Assembly: GCF_003337275.1 (NCBI RefSeq)
Contig: NZ_QPJQ01000029.1
Location: forward strand, 1-60,356
Direction of reading: 5' to 3'
Length of the DNA: 60,356 nucleotides
Source: Marinomonas foliarum
GTDB lineage: Bacteria > Pseudomonadota > Gammaproteobacteria > Pseudomonadales > Marinomonadaceae
Of the stretch, positions 30,513-39,375 are shown in pieces; position 1 is the stretch's first letter, and every line of letters starts with the position of its first letter. The notes beneath the pieces were generated by a model. It had not been told where the DNA came from and searched no databases. It saw only the letters and a list, made by a program, of their open reading frames with translations. Made by a program: the position numbers and the translations under genes.

Positions 30513-31982
30513 ATGAAGCAGTCTTTACAATTAAAGCTAGGTCAACAGCTAACCATGACCCCCCAACTGCAGCAAGCAATACGCTTACTGCAGCTTTCTA
30601 CGTTGGATTTAAAGCAAGAGATCCATGAATTTCTAGAGTCTAACCCGCTCCTTGAGCTTGATGATGACGAGCAAACTCATAACGATATCCCTGCTAGCAT
30701 TGAATCAAAGAGCGAAACAGAAATACCTCTAGACAACGGTGAAGAAGCGCGCGTAGAGTCTGAATGGACGGAAAGCATCCCCGAAGAACTGTCTATAGAT
30801 AGTAATTGGGATGACACCTACCAAAGTTCAGCAGCGGTGAGTGACAGCCACAGTTTTGAAGGCGATAGCGATTTTGAAAGCCGCAATGCTCCAGCCGAAA
30901 GCATTCAAGACCATCTTATTTGGCAGTTAAACCTCACCCACATGTCAGATAGAGACCTCGAGATTGCCTATGCCATCATTGAATGTGTTCAGCCTGATGG
31001 CTACTTAAGCATTACCCCTGACGACATCTGCGAATCACTCAGCATTGAACTTGAAGACTTAGAAATGGAAGAAGTCATTGCTGTTCAACATAGACTACAG
31101 CGCTTCGACCCCGTCGGTGTATGCTCTATTGATTTACGCGATTGCCTATTAGTGCAATTAGAGGCTTTTCAAACACATCCTCTATTTAAAAGCACATATA
31201 ACCTTATTGACCACTATTTACCCCTATTGGGTAATAGAGATTTTGCGCAATTAAGCCGCAAAACTAAATTAAAAGACGAAGCCCTAAAAGAAGTCATTAA
31301 CCTAATCCAGCAACTAAACCCGCGCCCAGGTTCTGTTATTGATGCGGATGATACAGATTACGTGATTCCTGACGTATCAGTTAAAAAGCGCAACGACGTA
31401 TGGCAAGTTGAATTAAACAATGACGCTCTTCCACCAATAAAAATCAATGAAACCTATTCAGCGATGGCAAGTACAGCTACAACAGCTGAAGATGCTTCTT
31501 ACATCAAAAACTCTCTACAAGAAGCAAAATGGTTCATGAAAAGCTTGCAAAGCCGCAACGAGACACTGCTAAAAGTAGCCAGTTGCATTGTTAGCAGACA
31601 AATCGATTTTTTCGAGCTTGGTGAAGAAGCGATGAAACCAATGGTACTTCATGACGTAGCTGAAGAAGTAGGCATGCATGAATCGACCATATCTAGGGTG
31701 ACTACTCAAAAATACATGCATACGCCCAAAGGCATATTTGAGCTAAAATATTTCTTTTCTAGTCATGTTAATACGGCATCCGGCGGTGAATGCTCTTCGA
31801 CAGCAATCAGAGCCATGATCAAAAAGCTTGTTGCCGATGAACCTGCTAAAAAACCTTTAAGTGATAACAAGTTAGCTGCCATTCTGGCAGATCAAGGCAT
31901 ACAAGTTGCTAGACGAACTGTAGCCAAATATCGTGAGGCGATGAACATCCCTCCTTCCAATGAACGCAAACGACTGATCTAA
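30513..31982 (+). CDS. rpoN: RNA polymerase sigma-54 factor
   Basis: RpoN directs transcription of nitrogen, motility and other regulons at -24/-12 promoters with activator ATPases. The Gln/Leu-rich region I (QLKLGQQLTMTPQLQQAIRLLQLSTLDL-like start) is followed by an acidic region II (about 55-125), the core-binding region, the helix-turn-helix (VGMHESTISRVTTQKYM) and the RpoN box ARRTVAKYRE at about 466-475. Length 489 residues. Downstream comes ptsN, but hpf, usually between them, is missing. Confidence 0.97.
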   Translation: MKQSLQLKLGQQLTMTPQLQQAIRLLQLSTLDLKQEIHEFLESNPLLELDDDEQTHNDIPASIESKSETEIPLDNGEEARVESEWTESIPEELSIDSNWDDTYQSSAAVSDSHSFEGDSDFESRNAPAESIQDHLIWQLNLTHMSDRDLEIAYAIIECVQPDGYLSITPDDICESLSIELEDLEMEEVIAVQHRLQRFDPVGVCSIDLRDCLLVQLEAFQTHPLFKSTYNLIDHYLPLLGNRDFAQLSRKTKLKDEALKEVINLIQQLNPRPGSVIDADDTDYVIPDVSVKKRNDVWQVELNNDALPPIKINETYSAMASTATTAEDASYIKNSLQEAKWFMKSLQSRNETLLKVASCIVSRQIDFFELGEEAMKPMVLHDVAEEVGMHESTISRVTTQKYMHTPKGIFELKYFFSSHVNTASGGECSSTAIRAMIKKLVADEPAKKPLSDNKLAAILADQGIQVARRTVAKYREAMNIPPSNERKRLI

Positions 31983-31999
31983 ACGGAAAGCATTTTATC

Positions 32000-32449
32000 A
32001 TGTCATTGAAATCATTATTAAAAGCAGACCTCGTTCTCGCAAAGCAAGATATCATTAGCAAAAAACGCGTATTAGAAAACCTCGCGGAAGTAGCATCTAA
32101 CCGACTTCACTGTGATAACGAAGCGGTTTATGACGCCCTGCTAGGTCGAGAAAAACTTGGAAGTACCGGTATAGGCAATGGAATAGCAATTCCACATTGT
32201 AGACTAGAGTCTGCAAATCATACTGCCATAGTCGTGATGTCCTTACAGACACCTATCGATTTTGACTCGATAGACAAGCGAGCTGTCGATCTAATATTTG
32301 CTTTGATTGTTCCGCCACATGAGTGCGACCAACATCTTGCAACATTAGCTCAAATAGCAGAATTAGCACAGTCTCCAGAGTCATTAGACAAGCTGCGTAC
32401 AGCCCAAAATAACGAAGAGCTATTCAATATTTTTAACTCATTAGTATAG
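32000..32449 (+). CDS. ptsN: Nitrogen-PTS enzyme IIA (EIIA-Ntr)
   Basis: PtsN is the terminal phosphoacceptor of the nitrogen phosphotransferase chain and regulates potassium transport and other processes. The phosphorylated His is H66 in GIGNGIAIPHCRL, with LGREKLGSTGIG before it. Length 149 residues. It starts 17 nt after rpoN and is followed 9 nt later by npr; rapZ, usually between, is absent. Confidence 0.95.
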   Translation: MSLKSLLKADLVLAKQDIISKKRVLENLAEVASNRLHCDNEAVYDALLGREKLGSTGIGNGIAIPHCRLESANHTAIVVMSLQTPIDFDSIDKRAVDLIFALIVPPHECDQHLATLAQIAELAQSPESLDKLRTAQNNEELFNIFNSLV

Positions 32450-32458
32450 GTATAGAGC

Positions 32459-32728
32459 ATGCTGGAAGAGTCTATTGTTATTATAAACAAGCTTGGCTTG
32501 CATGCCCGTGCTGCAGGCAAACTCATTGAAACAACCACACGCTTTTCTTGCGATATCACCATAGAGAAAGACGGCCGTAATGTGGATGGAAAAAGCATCA
32601 TGGCAATGATGATGCTCGCTGCAGGAAAAGGCACCGAAATAAACATAAAAGCAAATGGTGAAGACGAACAAGACGCTATTAACGCGATTGTTGAATTAAT
32701 TAACAATCGCTTCGGTGAAGATGAGTAA
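32459..32728 (+). CDS. npr: Nitrogen-PTS phosphocarrier protein NPr
   Basis: This HPr-like protein of 89 residues carries the phosphorylated His15 in NKLGLHARAAGK and the regulatory-loop Ser in GKSIMAMMMLAAGKG. It passes phosphate from EI-Ntr (PtsP) to PtsN, and its place beside ptsN supports NPr over sugar-PTS HPr. The next gene, mgtE, starts 8 nt later. Confidence 0.94.
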   Translation: MLEESIVIINKLGLHARAAGKLIETTTRFSCDITIEKDGRNVDGKSIMAMMMLAAGKGTEINIKANGEDEQDAINAIVELINNRFGEDE

Positions 32729-32736
32729 AGAGCACC

Positions 32737-34089
32737 ATGTCGGAGCAAAACACCCTTAATCATTTGCAGACAGTTACCGAGTCCCTTGAGACCGGTGCTA
32801 CGATGCAAATACGCTACCTACTTAACGGTGCCTTGCCTGCACAAGATGTTGCGCGACTACTAGAATCTTCCCCACCAAAAGAGCGCAAGCTCTTATGGGA
32901 ACTCATCGAAGACAAAAACGAAGGCGAAGTATTACAGTATCTACCCGAAGATATTGGTGTTCAATTCATGAAAAACATGAACACAGAACGCCTAATCGCC
33001 GTCTCTGAACATTTCGAAAGCGATGACCTAGCTGACTTACTGCAACACCTACCAGAAAAAATTGTAAAAGAAGTTCTTGCGTCAATGACGGCGCAGGACA
33101 GAACAAGAGTCGAAGATTTATTAAGCTATTCAGAGGATTCTGCTGGCGGCTTAATGAACACGGATACAATAACAATTCGTCCAAACATTACCGTTGACAT
33201 TGTTTTTCGCTATCTACGCAGGCACGCAAAAATCCCAGATATGACCGATAACCTATTGGTCGTAAGCCGCTCAGACAAACTGCTAGGCACATTGTCCCTT
33301 ACAAAGTTATTAGTTTCCAACCCAAGCGCAACCGTGCGTGATATTATGGAAACAGAGTTTACCGCTATCAATGCAGAAACTCCCGCGAGTGAAGTCGCAC
33401 AGTTATTTGAGAAAATGGACCTTGTCTCAGCTCCGGTTATTGATGGTGAAAGCAGAAAATTACTTGGCCGTATCACTATAGATGACGTGGTTGATGTTAT
33501 TCGAGATGAGGCAGAACACTCCATGTTAAGCATGGCAGGCCTCGATGATGACGAAGACACCTTCTCCCCTATTATGAAAACCACCAAACGTCGTGCTGTT
33601 TGGCTAGGTATAAACCTTATTACTGCATTTATTGCCTCCTATGTTATTGGTCTATTTCAAAACACATTGGATCAGGTGGTCGCATTGGCAATATTAATGC
33701 CTATTGTTGCCAGCATGGGCGGCATCGCTGGCTCACAAGTACTCACACTGGTTATTCGTGGTATAGCACTCAACCAGATTGGAGCAACCAACACTCGCTG
33801 GCTTTTGAATAGAGAGCTTGTTGTAGGTCTTCTCAATGGCATTTTGTGGGCAACCGTTATCGCAGCCCTTACCGCTCTTTGGTTTGACAACATAAAGATT
33901 GCCTATATCATTGCGGGTGCCACCATAATAAACCTGCTATTTGCAGCAACCACTGGTACACTTCTGCCAATTTTCTTGAAAAAGATTGGTATCGACCCTG
34001 CCCTTGCTGGCAGCGTAATTTTGACTACCGTGACCGACGTGATTGGATTCCTTTCTTTCCTTGGTCTCGCTACTATTTTTCTAATATAG
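32737..34089 (+). CDS. mgtE: Magnesium transporter MgtE
   Basis: MgtE is a Mg2+-gated Mg2+ channel of the inner membrane. The N-terminal MgtE_N superhelical domain (about 25-130, LLESSPPKERKLLWELI, LADLLQHLPEKI) is followed by a CBS pair (about 135-255, MNTDTITIRPNITVDIVFRY and VRDIMETEFTAI) and about five membrane helices (about 285-450, including PIVASMGGIAGSQVLTLVIRGIAL). Length 450 residues. It lies in the ptsN-npr run, as in several Oceanospirillales and pseudomonads. Because potassium and magnesium handling are both envelope-linked the co-location may be functional, but that is inference. Confidence 0.94.
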   Translation: MSEQNTLNHLQTVTESLETGATMQIRYLLNGALPAQDVARLLESSPPKERKLLWELIEDKNEGEVLQYLPEDIGVQFMKNMNTERLIAVSEHFESDDLADLLQHLPEKIVKEVLASMTAQDRTRVEDLLSYSEDSAGGLMNTDTITIRPNITVDIVFRYLRRHAKIPDMTDNLLVVSRSDKLLGTLSLTKLLVSNPSATVRDIMETEFTAINAETPASEVAQLFEKMDLVSAPVIDGESRKLLGRITIDDVVDVIRDEAEHSMLSMAGLDDDEDTFSPIMKTTKRRAVWLGINLITAFIASYVIGLFQNTLDQVVALAILMPIVASMGGIAGSQVLTLVIRGIALNQIGATNTRWLLNRELVVGLLNGILWATVIAALTALWFDNIKIAYIIAGATIINLLFAATTGTLLPIFLKKIGIDPALAGSVILTTVTDVIGFLSFLGLATIFLI

Positions 34090-34095
34090 GTTCCC

Positions 34096-34632
34096 ATGAC
34101 AGACTTTGATCAATTTGAAAACGAAGAAGACATCCCTAAAAGTAAAACCCAGATCAAGCGTGAAATGGAAGCCCTGCAAGATCTAGGTAAAAAACTACTA
34201 AGCTTAAGTAAAAATCAACTTAAGAAAGTTGAGATGTCAGACACATTACGCGAAGCCTTTGTTGAAGCAGGGCGCATAAAACAACACGAAGCAATGAGAA
34301 GACATCTCCAATATATTGGCAAGGTAATGCGCACAGAAGACCACGAAGCCATTGCGCATCGTGTCGCTCTGTTTGACTCGACGTCGGCCGCTTACAATAA
34401 ATTATTTCACCAACTTGAAGTAAAGCGTGATGCACTGATTGGTGAAAATAGCAAAGAGGTTTTGTCACAATACTTAGATGAAAACCCTCAGATTGAAGAC
34501 ATTCAATTGCTTAGGCAGTTAATTCGCCTATCACAGAAGGAAGTATCCCAAGCCTCAAACACAACAAATCGTAAAAAACTTTTCCGCTTTTTACGTGAAG
34601 CCGAAGAAAAGCGCTTGGGCCTAAAAGACTAA
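34096..34632 (+). CDS. darP: Ribosome-associated protein DarP (YjgA)
   Basis: DarP binds late 50S assembly intermediates and helps form the peptidyl-transferase centre. The 178-residue sequence shows the DUF615 pattern: KSKTQIKREMEALQDLGKKL, MSDTLREAFVEAGRIKQHEAMRRHLQYIGKVMR, and LRQLIRLSQKEVS...KKLFRFLRE. It starts 6 nt after mgtE and ends at a terminator facing the opposing nitrilase gene. Confidence 0.93.
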   Translation: MTDFDQFENEEDIPKSKTQIKREMEALQDLGKKLLSLSKNQLKKVEMSDTLREAFVEAGRIKQHEAMRRHLQYIGKVMRTEDHEAIAHRVALFDSTSAAYNKLFHQLEVKRDALIGENSKEVLSQYLDENPQIEDIQLLRQLIRLSQKEVSQASNTTNRKKLFRFLREAEEKRLGLKD

Positions 34633-34666
34633 CAAAGAAAACTAAGTCTATTGGAATTAACGACGA

Positions 34667-34704
34667 AAAGCTCCGGTACAGACATAACTGACCGGGGCTT
34701 TTTT
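34667..34704 (+). terminator. Rho-independent terminator after darP
   Basis: AAAGCTCCGGT and ACCGGGGCTTT pair with one G-U wobble around a 13-nt loop, followed by a T run. It closes the yrbG-darP plus-strand block. Confidence 0.75.
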
Positions 34705-35542
34705 AGCGAAATCTACGATGAACTAAACAGGGCATCTTTTTCCTGCAGCCATTCAGCCTTTGTTTTTCCACTTCAAAAACAAAAAAGCCAGGCTCTTCCT
34801 GCAAATCCGCCAAACACTCACCAAACGGCGAATATAAAGCACTATTACCATAAGTCTGTCTTGTTGAGTTATGCCAACCACACTGACCAACACCCAATAC
34901 ATAACACTGATTCTCTATTGCACGAGCAGACAACAATGTGCGCCAATGCGCCTTTCCAGTGACATAAGTAAATGCGGATGGCACTAACAATATTTCGGCC
35001 CCTAGACTTACCAGTTGTCGATATAGCTCTGGAAACCTCAAGTCATAGCAAATACTTAGACCAACTTTAAAACCATCAATGTCCAACACCTTTAATGATA
35101 ATTCACCCGCTTCTATAACGTCAGATTCTTTATAAGAGGCCGCTTTATCATCGACAGCCACATCAAATAAATGAATCTTGTCATATCGTTCAAGCACTGC
35201 GCCATCCGGCCCAACTACCCAGCAAGACTGCCTCACACGCTCATTAGGAACCACACTGCCGTCAAACCTAAGAAGGGATGGATGAGAGCCAATAACGATA
35301 TAGACAGAGTGCAATACAGCAAGGGCCTTAACTTCAGCAAAAATCGTAGCTTGATCTTCAGACTCAGCCAAACGACGCATGCTTTTGCCATCAAACAAAA
35401 ATACGTTCTCAGGAAGGACTACGAGACGCGCACCTCCATCCAGAACAGCTGAAGTAACGAGTCGCTTAACCTCTTTAACATTGCTTCGCCAATCTTTCGT
35501 GCTCGTCAGCTGAATAGCGGCAACAGACAATCTATTTGTCAT
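34703..35542 (-). CDS. Carbon-nitrogen hydrolase, Nit1-type (likely deaminated-glutathione amidase)
   Basis: The nitrilase-superfamily triad is visible: Glu in VVLPENVFLF, Lys in ERYDKIHLFDVAV, and Cys in GLSICYDLRFPELYR. The KIHLFDV and SICYDLRFPELYR motifs match the Nit1/Nit2 branch, which repairs deaminated glutathione. Length 279 residues. The start overlaps the end of yhdP by 11 nt, so it is the last gene of the mre-rng-yhdP unit. In E. coli tldD follows yhdP; here no tldD is seen, and the next genes lie on the other strand. Confidence 0.88.
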   Translation of the reverse strand: MTNRLSVAAIQLTSTKDWRSNVKEVKRLVTSAVLDGGARLVVLPENVFLFDGKSMRRLAESEDQATIFAEVKALAVLHSVYIVIGSHPSLLRFDGSVVPNERVRQSCWVVGPDGAVLERYDKIHLFDVAVDDKAASYKESDVIEAGELSLKVLDIDGFKVGLSICYDLRFPELYRQLVSLGAEILLVPSAFTYVTGKAHWRTLLSARAIENQCYVLGVGQCGWHNSTRQTYGNSALYSPFGECLADLQEEPGFFVFEVEKQRLNGCRKKMPCLVHRRFR

Positions 35543-38500
35543 TTGACTTACCCTGTGGCTGATATCGAACTGGCGTCATAACAGGATTATTAAATGAACC
35601 TTCAACCTTATACTGAACACTCGTTACCTTCGATAACTGATCACCTATTAGCTTATCAGTTATGAACAATAAACCTGCTAATTGAGGTGTCCCCCAAATC
35701 AAACCCGCCAAAGGAAGCGTGCCAGTTAAGGGGAAAGTCGCCGTTAATTTTTCATTCAATATTTCATTCACAATATCCGCCTCACCAGCAACAACAAGCT
35801 CAGCAGTCGGAGACTTGATGGTAATTGGAGAAACCGTTTTCAAAATCCCGTCGCCAAGTGAAAGCACCCCTTTAAACTCATCATAAGTTAACCCTGGCTC
35901 ATAAACATCTGAAAAATCCAACAACAAACGTCGACTTAAGGCCCCTATATTAAAGATACCTAGCGCTTTCAAAAATGGAGGTAACTCATCAACTTTACTG
36001 AAATTACCATTCGATGCCGAAAAAGCAATCCGTCCAGATACAGATTCACGATCAAAATAAAATGGGTGCCCTTTCCAACTTAACCCCACATCGATGTTGT
36101 AATTTTTAGACGTAACAATGGCCTCGTTGGAAAACTTTTGTGTTAATTCTGCAAGGTCAGCACCATCAGCAGTAATAACTAGCTCAACATTGGAAGCCTT
36201 CCCACTGTCTTGCCAAAATAAAGAACCTTTAAAACTGCCCGTTTTTAACTTAGATGAAATAGGATCAACCCTTACAACATCTCCTTCTCTGGTTATAGTT
36301 AGCTGCCAATCACCATAGGGCTTTTCATTAAAATAAAGTTGATCTACCGATAACTTCATATTGGGAATTTGCTTAGCCGAGAAAGGTGCCGCTTTACCGC
36401 TATCAGCATCATCCTCTGAAGAATCAGAATTCCAGCTTAGAAAACCAAAATTAAGATTAACCACACCATCTTTCCTTATAAAAGCAAAATTCATTTCATC
36501 TGAATTTACAAAGAGTGGCTTATCCGTAGACGAGTTATAAAGCACCTTAAAGTTATGCCAAGTATTATTTGGATTTACCACCACCCTATCCACTATAAGG
36601 TCAACACGACTCAACCAAGCAGGTAGAGCAGGAATTTCCACCGAATCAGACGTAGTATTTTCGTTTGAAAAATCAGCGATTACAGACTGCCACTCATTAA
36701 CAAGAAGCTGTTTTAGATCACCACTAATCACCAAACCATTTGGTATGGTTGAACCCAGCCCTTTATGTTGCACCGTACTAACAATCAACTCGCCACCAAC
36801 AAACTCTTCGTTTTGGAGCAATAACCTTGCCTTCGAAAAAGCATCGTAGCTTGCATCGATAACAAGATCGGATTCATGCTGCCTTACTTTAACTTGTAAC
36901 GGCTTTACTTCACCCGATTCTTTCCCAATAGGCTCTGGCAGATCGATTTTTGCACCCAATAAATCACTATCGATAGTAAAGTCGACTTGACCCGGTTGAG
37001 ATTGATTCACTGATAATTTGCCGACATAATCTGCCAAACCAGAAACTTTATTTACGGCCACATCAGTAACATTACGCCATTTAAGTACTTCCTTAACATC
37101 CACATTGCCGGAAAGATCGCCAATAACTGCCAACCCACCGCTCCCATCAGATGTTGCCATAGAAGACAACGCTAGGTGAGAGACTCCACCTAAAGCTTGC
37201 ACATCAAATCCTGAATCGGTTATACCCTCACTAGAGCTGTAATTCAGCCTCCCTTCTTGAACATAACCGGTCAAGTCAAGTTCATTAATTCGCAACGAAT
37301 TGTCTTTAATATCTAGCGCAAGCTGTACCTTGGGCTCCATGTCAGCTGAAAAAGGAATCGCAACATCAAATTCGCCTTTTACACGCCCCTTCAATTGCCA
37401 ATTAGCAAAAGGTGACAAGACAGACTGAGCCAATGGCGTTGATTGTAATGTAGACATAACCAGCGGCGCGTCTTCATCCACTGCACCCGAAATATTTAGC
37501 CAATCCGCTCGCTCATTTATGATTGGAACCGTAACCAAAAGATCACGTATCGGTAAGTCTGCTAGCTTTGCTGAGTCCACTCGGACACTAATGCCAAAGC
37601 CGTCATATGAAAAATTGCCTTTGACATCCGTCGCTGTAGGCCAGTTTTCATCAAACGCCACATCCGTATCATTTAGCCCCATTTGCACTCGTACGTGAGG
37701 CTTAGCACCGTCAGACAAATCACTCTGCACCAATACATCAATATCAGTGATTTCTCCAGAATTAGGAAATGCCTTCTGAATCCAAGACATAACCGCTTCA
37801 TCAAGCACTTTAGGCGGAATATAATCCAGTCGATCTGCAACAGATAAGTTTTGACCATGCAAATCTAAAGCAAGCCAGTCAGGCTCATTACTTCTAACCT
37901 CTAAACGAAAACCACCATCAACATCTGCACCATGACGCTGCACGAACAAATCCCGACCACTCACTAAAAATACATCTTGTTGTTGCCGCCACCCCACATA
38001 ACCCGAAAGTTTATCAACCAGCCACGGCGACTCGTAAACTGTATCGAACCACAATTTGCTTCCATTACTTCGAAAATCAATATAACCATTGTCCTCAGAC
38101 AAACTGAAAACGGCATTAACATTATCGGCCTGAGGAATGCCATTATAGGCGCTAACCGATGCCGACTGTAGGTTACTTAAAAACTGGAATGACCATTGAT
38201 CATTTTCTCGCCATACTTGGACACTGCCATTGCTAGCCATTCCCACTGGATTTAAGCCATTCAAAATACTGAATGCGTTAGAATCTTTTGGTAAAAAATA
38301 CGCTAATACCTCATGCCCCAACCCTAGATCAGCTTGATTAAAGCGAATTGTCGAACGATTTGTTAAAGACGACCAATCAAACACACCCTTGATTGCTGGG
38401 TAATTTACGCCATCACTATCCCTAACGGTTAAATCCTGCACATCAACACGAACCGCAGGCTGTTTCTGCGAGTAATGAAGCTTTACAGAAGATGTCGTGT

Positions 38501-39359
38501 CAAAACGCTGCCCATCCTCAAAAGCAACATTGAAATTTGTTGACTCGGCACGAACCTCATATTCTTTGCCAACAATCGCATCCAGCCATATTTCACCACC
38601 AAAATCAGCAGATGCAATTGAATATGAATTATTCGGTAATAAACTATTAATAGGTAAAGATATCTTCGGGGCATGAAGCGATGCTTTTACTCGATAGTTA
38701 CCAAGTAAACCTCGCGCTTCCGCTATGCGGGCATTAATTTTGAACGGAGATTGATAGCCATCTAAAAAGACAGTTGATGTCAGCAAAGACTCATAAGACT
38801 TCTGAAATAGATACAGGTGTGGGACTCGGATTTTATGTAGGCCCAGCTGCTCGCTATTAACGTCTATTTGACCATCATAAATAGAAAAGTTTTTCTGTGC
38901 AGATAGGTAATCTAAAGCACGCTCAACCCCCACTTCATTACGAACATTGCGTGTGGGTGTGGCGCCATCTAAATGCCAAACACCATTACTCTCTTGCATC
39001 CCTAAATAGGGGCGGACAAAACGAATATAGGTAAACTGAGGACTTAAACTAAGCAGGGATTTAACAGTGTCTAAGCGAATACGCATTTCATCAATACTAA
39101 CGGCGACCTTTCTATTAGCGAGGATGTTAAACCCGCTAATAGAAACAGTAGGATCGACTCCCTCTAATCCCCCATCAATGCTAGCCAACGTCACAGGATA
39201 ACCAATAATTTGCTGTAAATTATTCTCGATCTGCGGACGATATCGATCCATATAAGGAAGCAGCTGCCCAACACTGAGCGCAAAAATGGCCAACAATGCT
39301 GTTAATGCAACACTCCCCCAAAAAGAAAAAAGGATCAGTTTACGCAGTATCCAACGCAT
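35532..39359 (-). CDS. yhdP: YhdP, giant AsmA-like inner-membrane/periplasmic protein
   Basis: YhdP (1275 residues) is a TAM/AsmA-like protein thought to help carry phospholipids across the periplasm to the outer membrane. One N-terminal helix (about 10-32) anchors it; the rest is a long series of beta strands forming an extended groove. IGYPVTLASIDGGLEGVDPTVSISGF near the start and the C-terminal IGALSRRLLLDFSDVYEPGLTYDEFKG-type region are characteristic, as is the length. It follows rng by 16 nt and overlaps the nitrilase gene by 11 nt. Confidence 0.92.
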   Translation of the reverse strand: MRWILRKLILFSFWGSVALTALLAIFALSVGQLLPYMDRYRPQIENNLQQIIGYPVTLASIDGGLEGVDPTVSISGFNILANRKVAVSIDEMRIRLDTVKSLLSLSPQFTYIRFVRPYLGMQESNGVWHLDGATPTRNVRNEVGVERALDYLSAQKNFSIYDGQIDVNSEQLGLHKIRVPHLYLFQKSYESLLTSTVFLDGYQSPFKINARIAEARGLLGNYRVKASLHAPKISLPINSLLPNNSYSIASADFGGEIWLDAIVGKEYEVRAESTNFNVAFEDGQRFDTTSSVKLHYSQKQPAVRVDVQDLTVRDSDGVNYPAIKGVFDWSSLTNRSTIRFNQADLGLGHEVLAYFLPKDSNAFSILNGLNPVGMASNGSVQVWRENDQWSFQFLSNLQSASVSAYNGIPQADNVNAVFSLSEDNGYIDFRSNGSKLWFDTVYESPWLVDKLSGYVGWRQQQDVFLVSGRDLFVQRHGADVDGGFRLEVRSNEPDWLALDLHGQNLSVADRLDYIPPKVLDEAVMSWIQKAFPNSGEITDIDVLVQSDLSDGAKPHVRVQMGLNDTDVAFDENWPTATDVKGNFSYDGFGISVRVDSAKLADLPIRDLLVTVPIINERADWLNISGAVDEDAPLVMSTLQSTPLAQSVLSPFANWQLKGRVKGEFDVAIPFSADMEPKVQLALDIKDNSLRINELDLTGYVQEGRLNYSSSEGITDSGFDVQALGGVSHLALSSMATSDGSGGLAVIGDLSGNVDVKEVLKWRNVTDVAVNKVSGLADYVGKLSVNQSQPGQVDFTIDSDLLGAKIDLPEPIGKESGEVKPLQVKVRQHESDLVIDASYDAFSKARLLLQNEEFVGGELIVSTVQHKGLGSTIPNGLVISGDLKQLLVNEWQSVIADFSNENTTSDSVEIPALPAWLSRVDLIVDRVVVNPNNTWHNFKVLYNSSTDKPLFVNSDEMNFAFIRKDGVVNLNFGFLSWNSDSSEDDADSGKAAPFSAKQIPNMKLSVDQLYFNEKPYGDWQLTITREGDVVRVDPISSKLKTGSFKGSLFWQDSGKASNVELVITADGADLAELTQKFSNEAIVTSKNYNIDVGLSWKGHPFYFDRESVSGRIAFSASNGNFSKVDELPPFLKALGIFNIGALSRRLLLDFSDVYEPGLTYDEFKGVLSLGDGILKTVSPITIKSPTAELVVAGEADIVNEILNEKLTATFPLTGTLPLAGLIWGTPQLAGLLFITDKLIGDQLSKVTSVQYKVEGSFNNPVMTPVRYQPQGKSNDK

Positions 39360-39375
39360 CTTAGGTCCTTTTTAG

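Noticed and set aside
33210..33587. 125-codon minus-strand frame inside mgtE
   Set aside because: Antisense to conserved CBS coding sequence; low-complexity translation.
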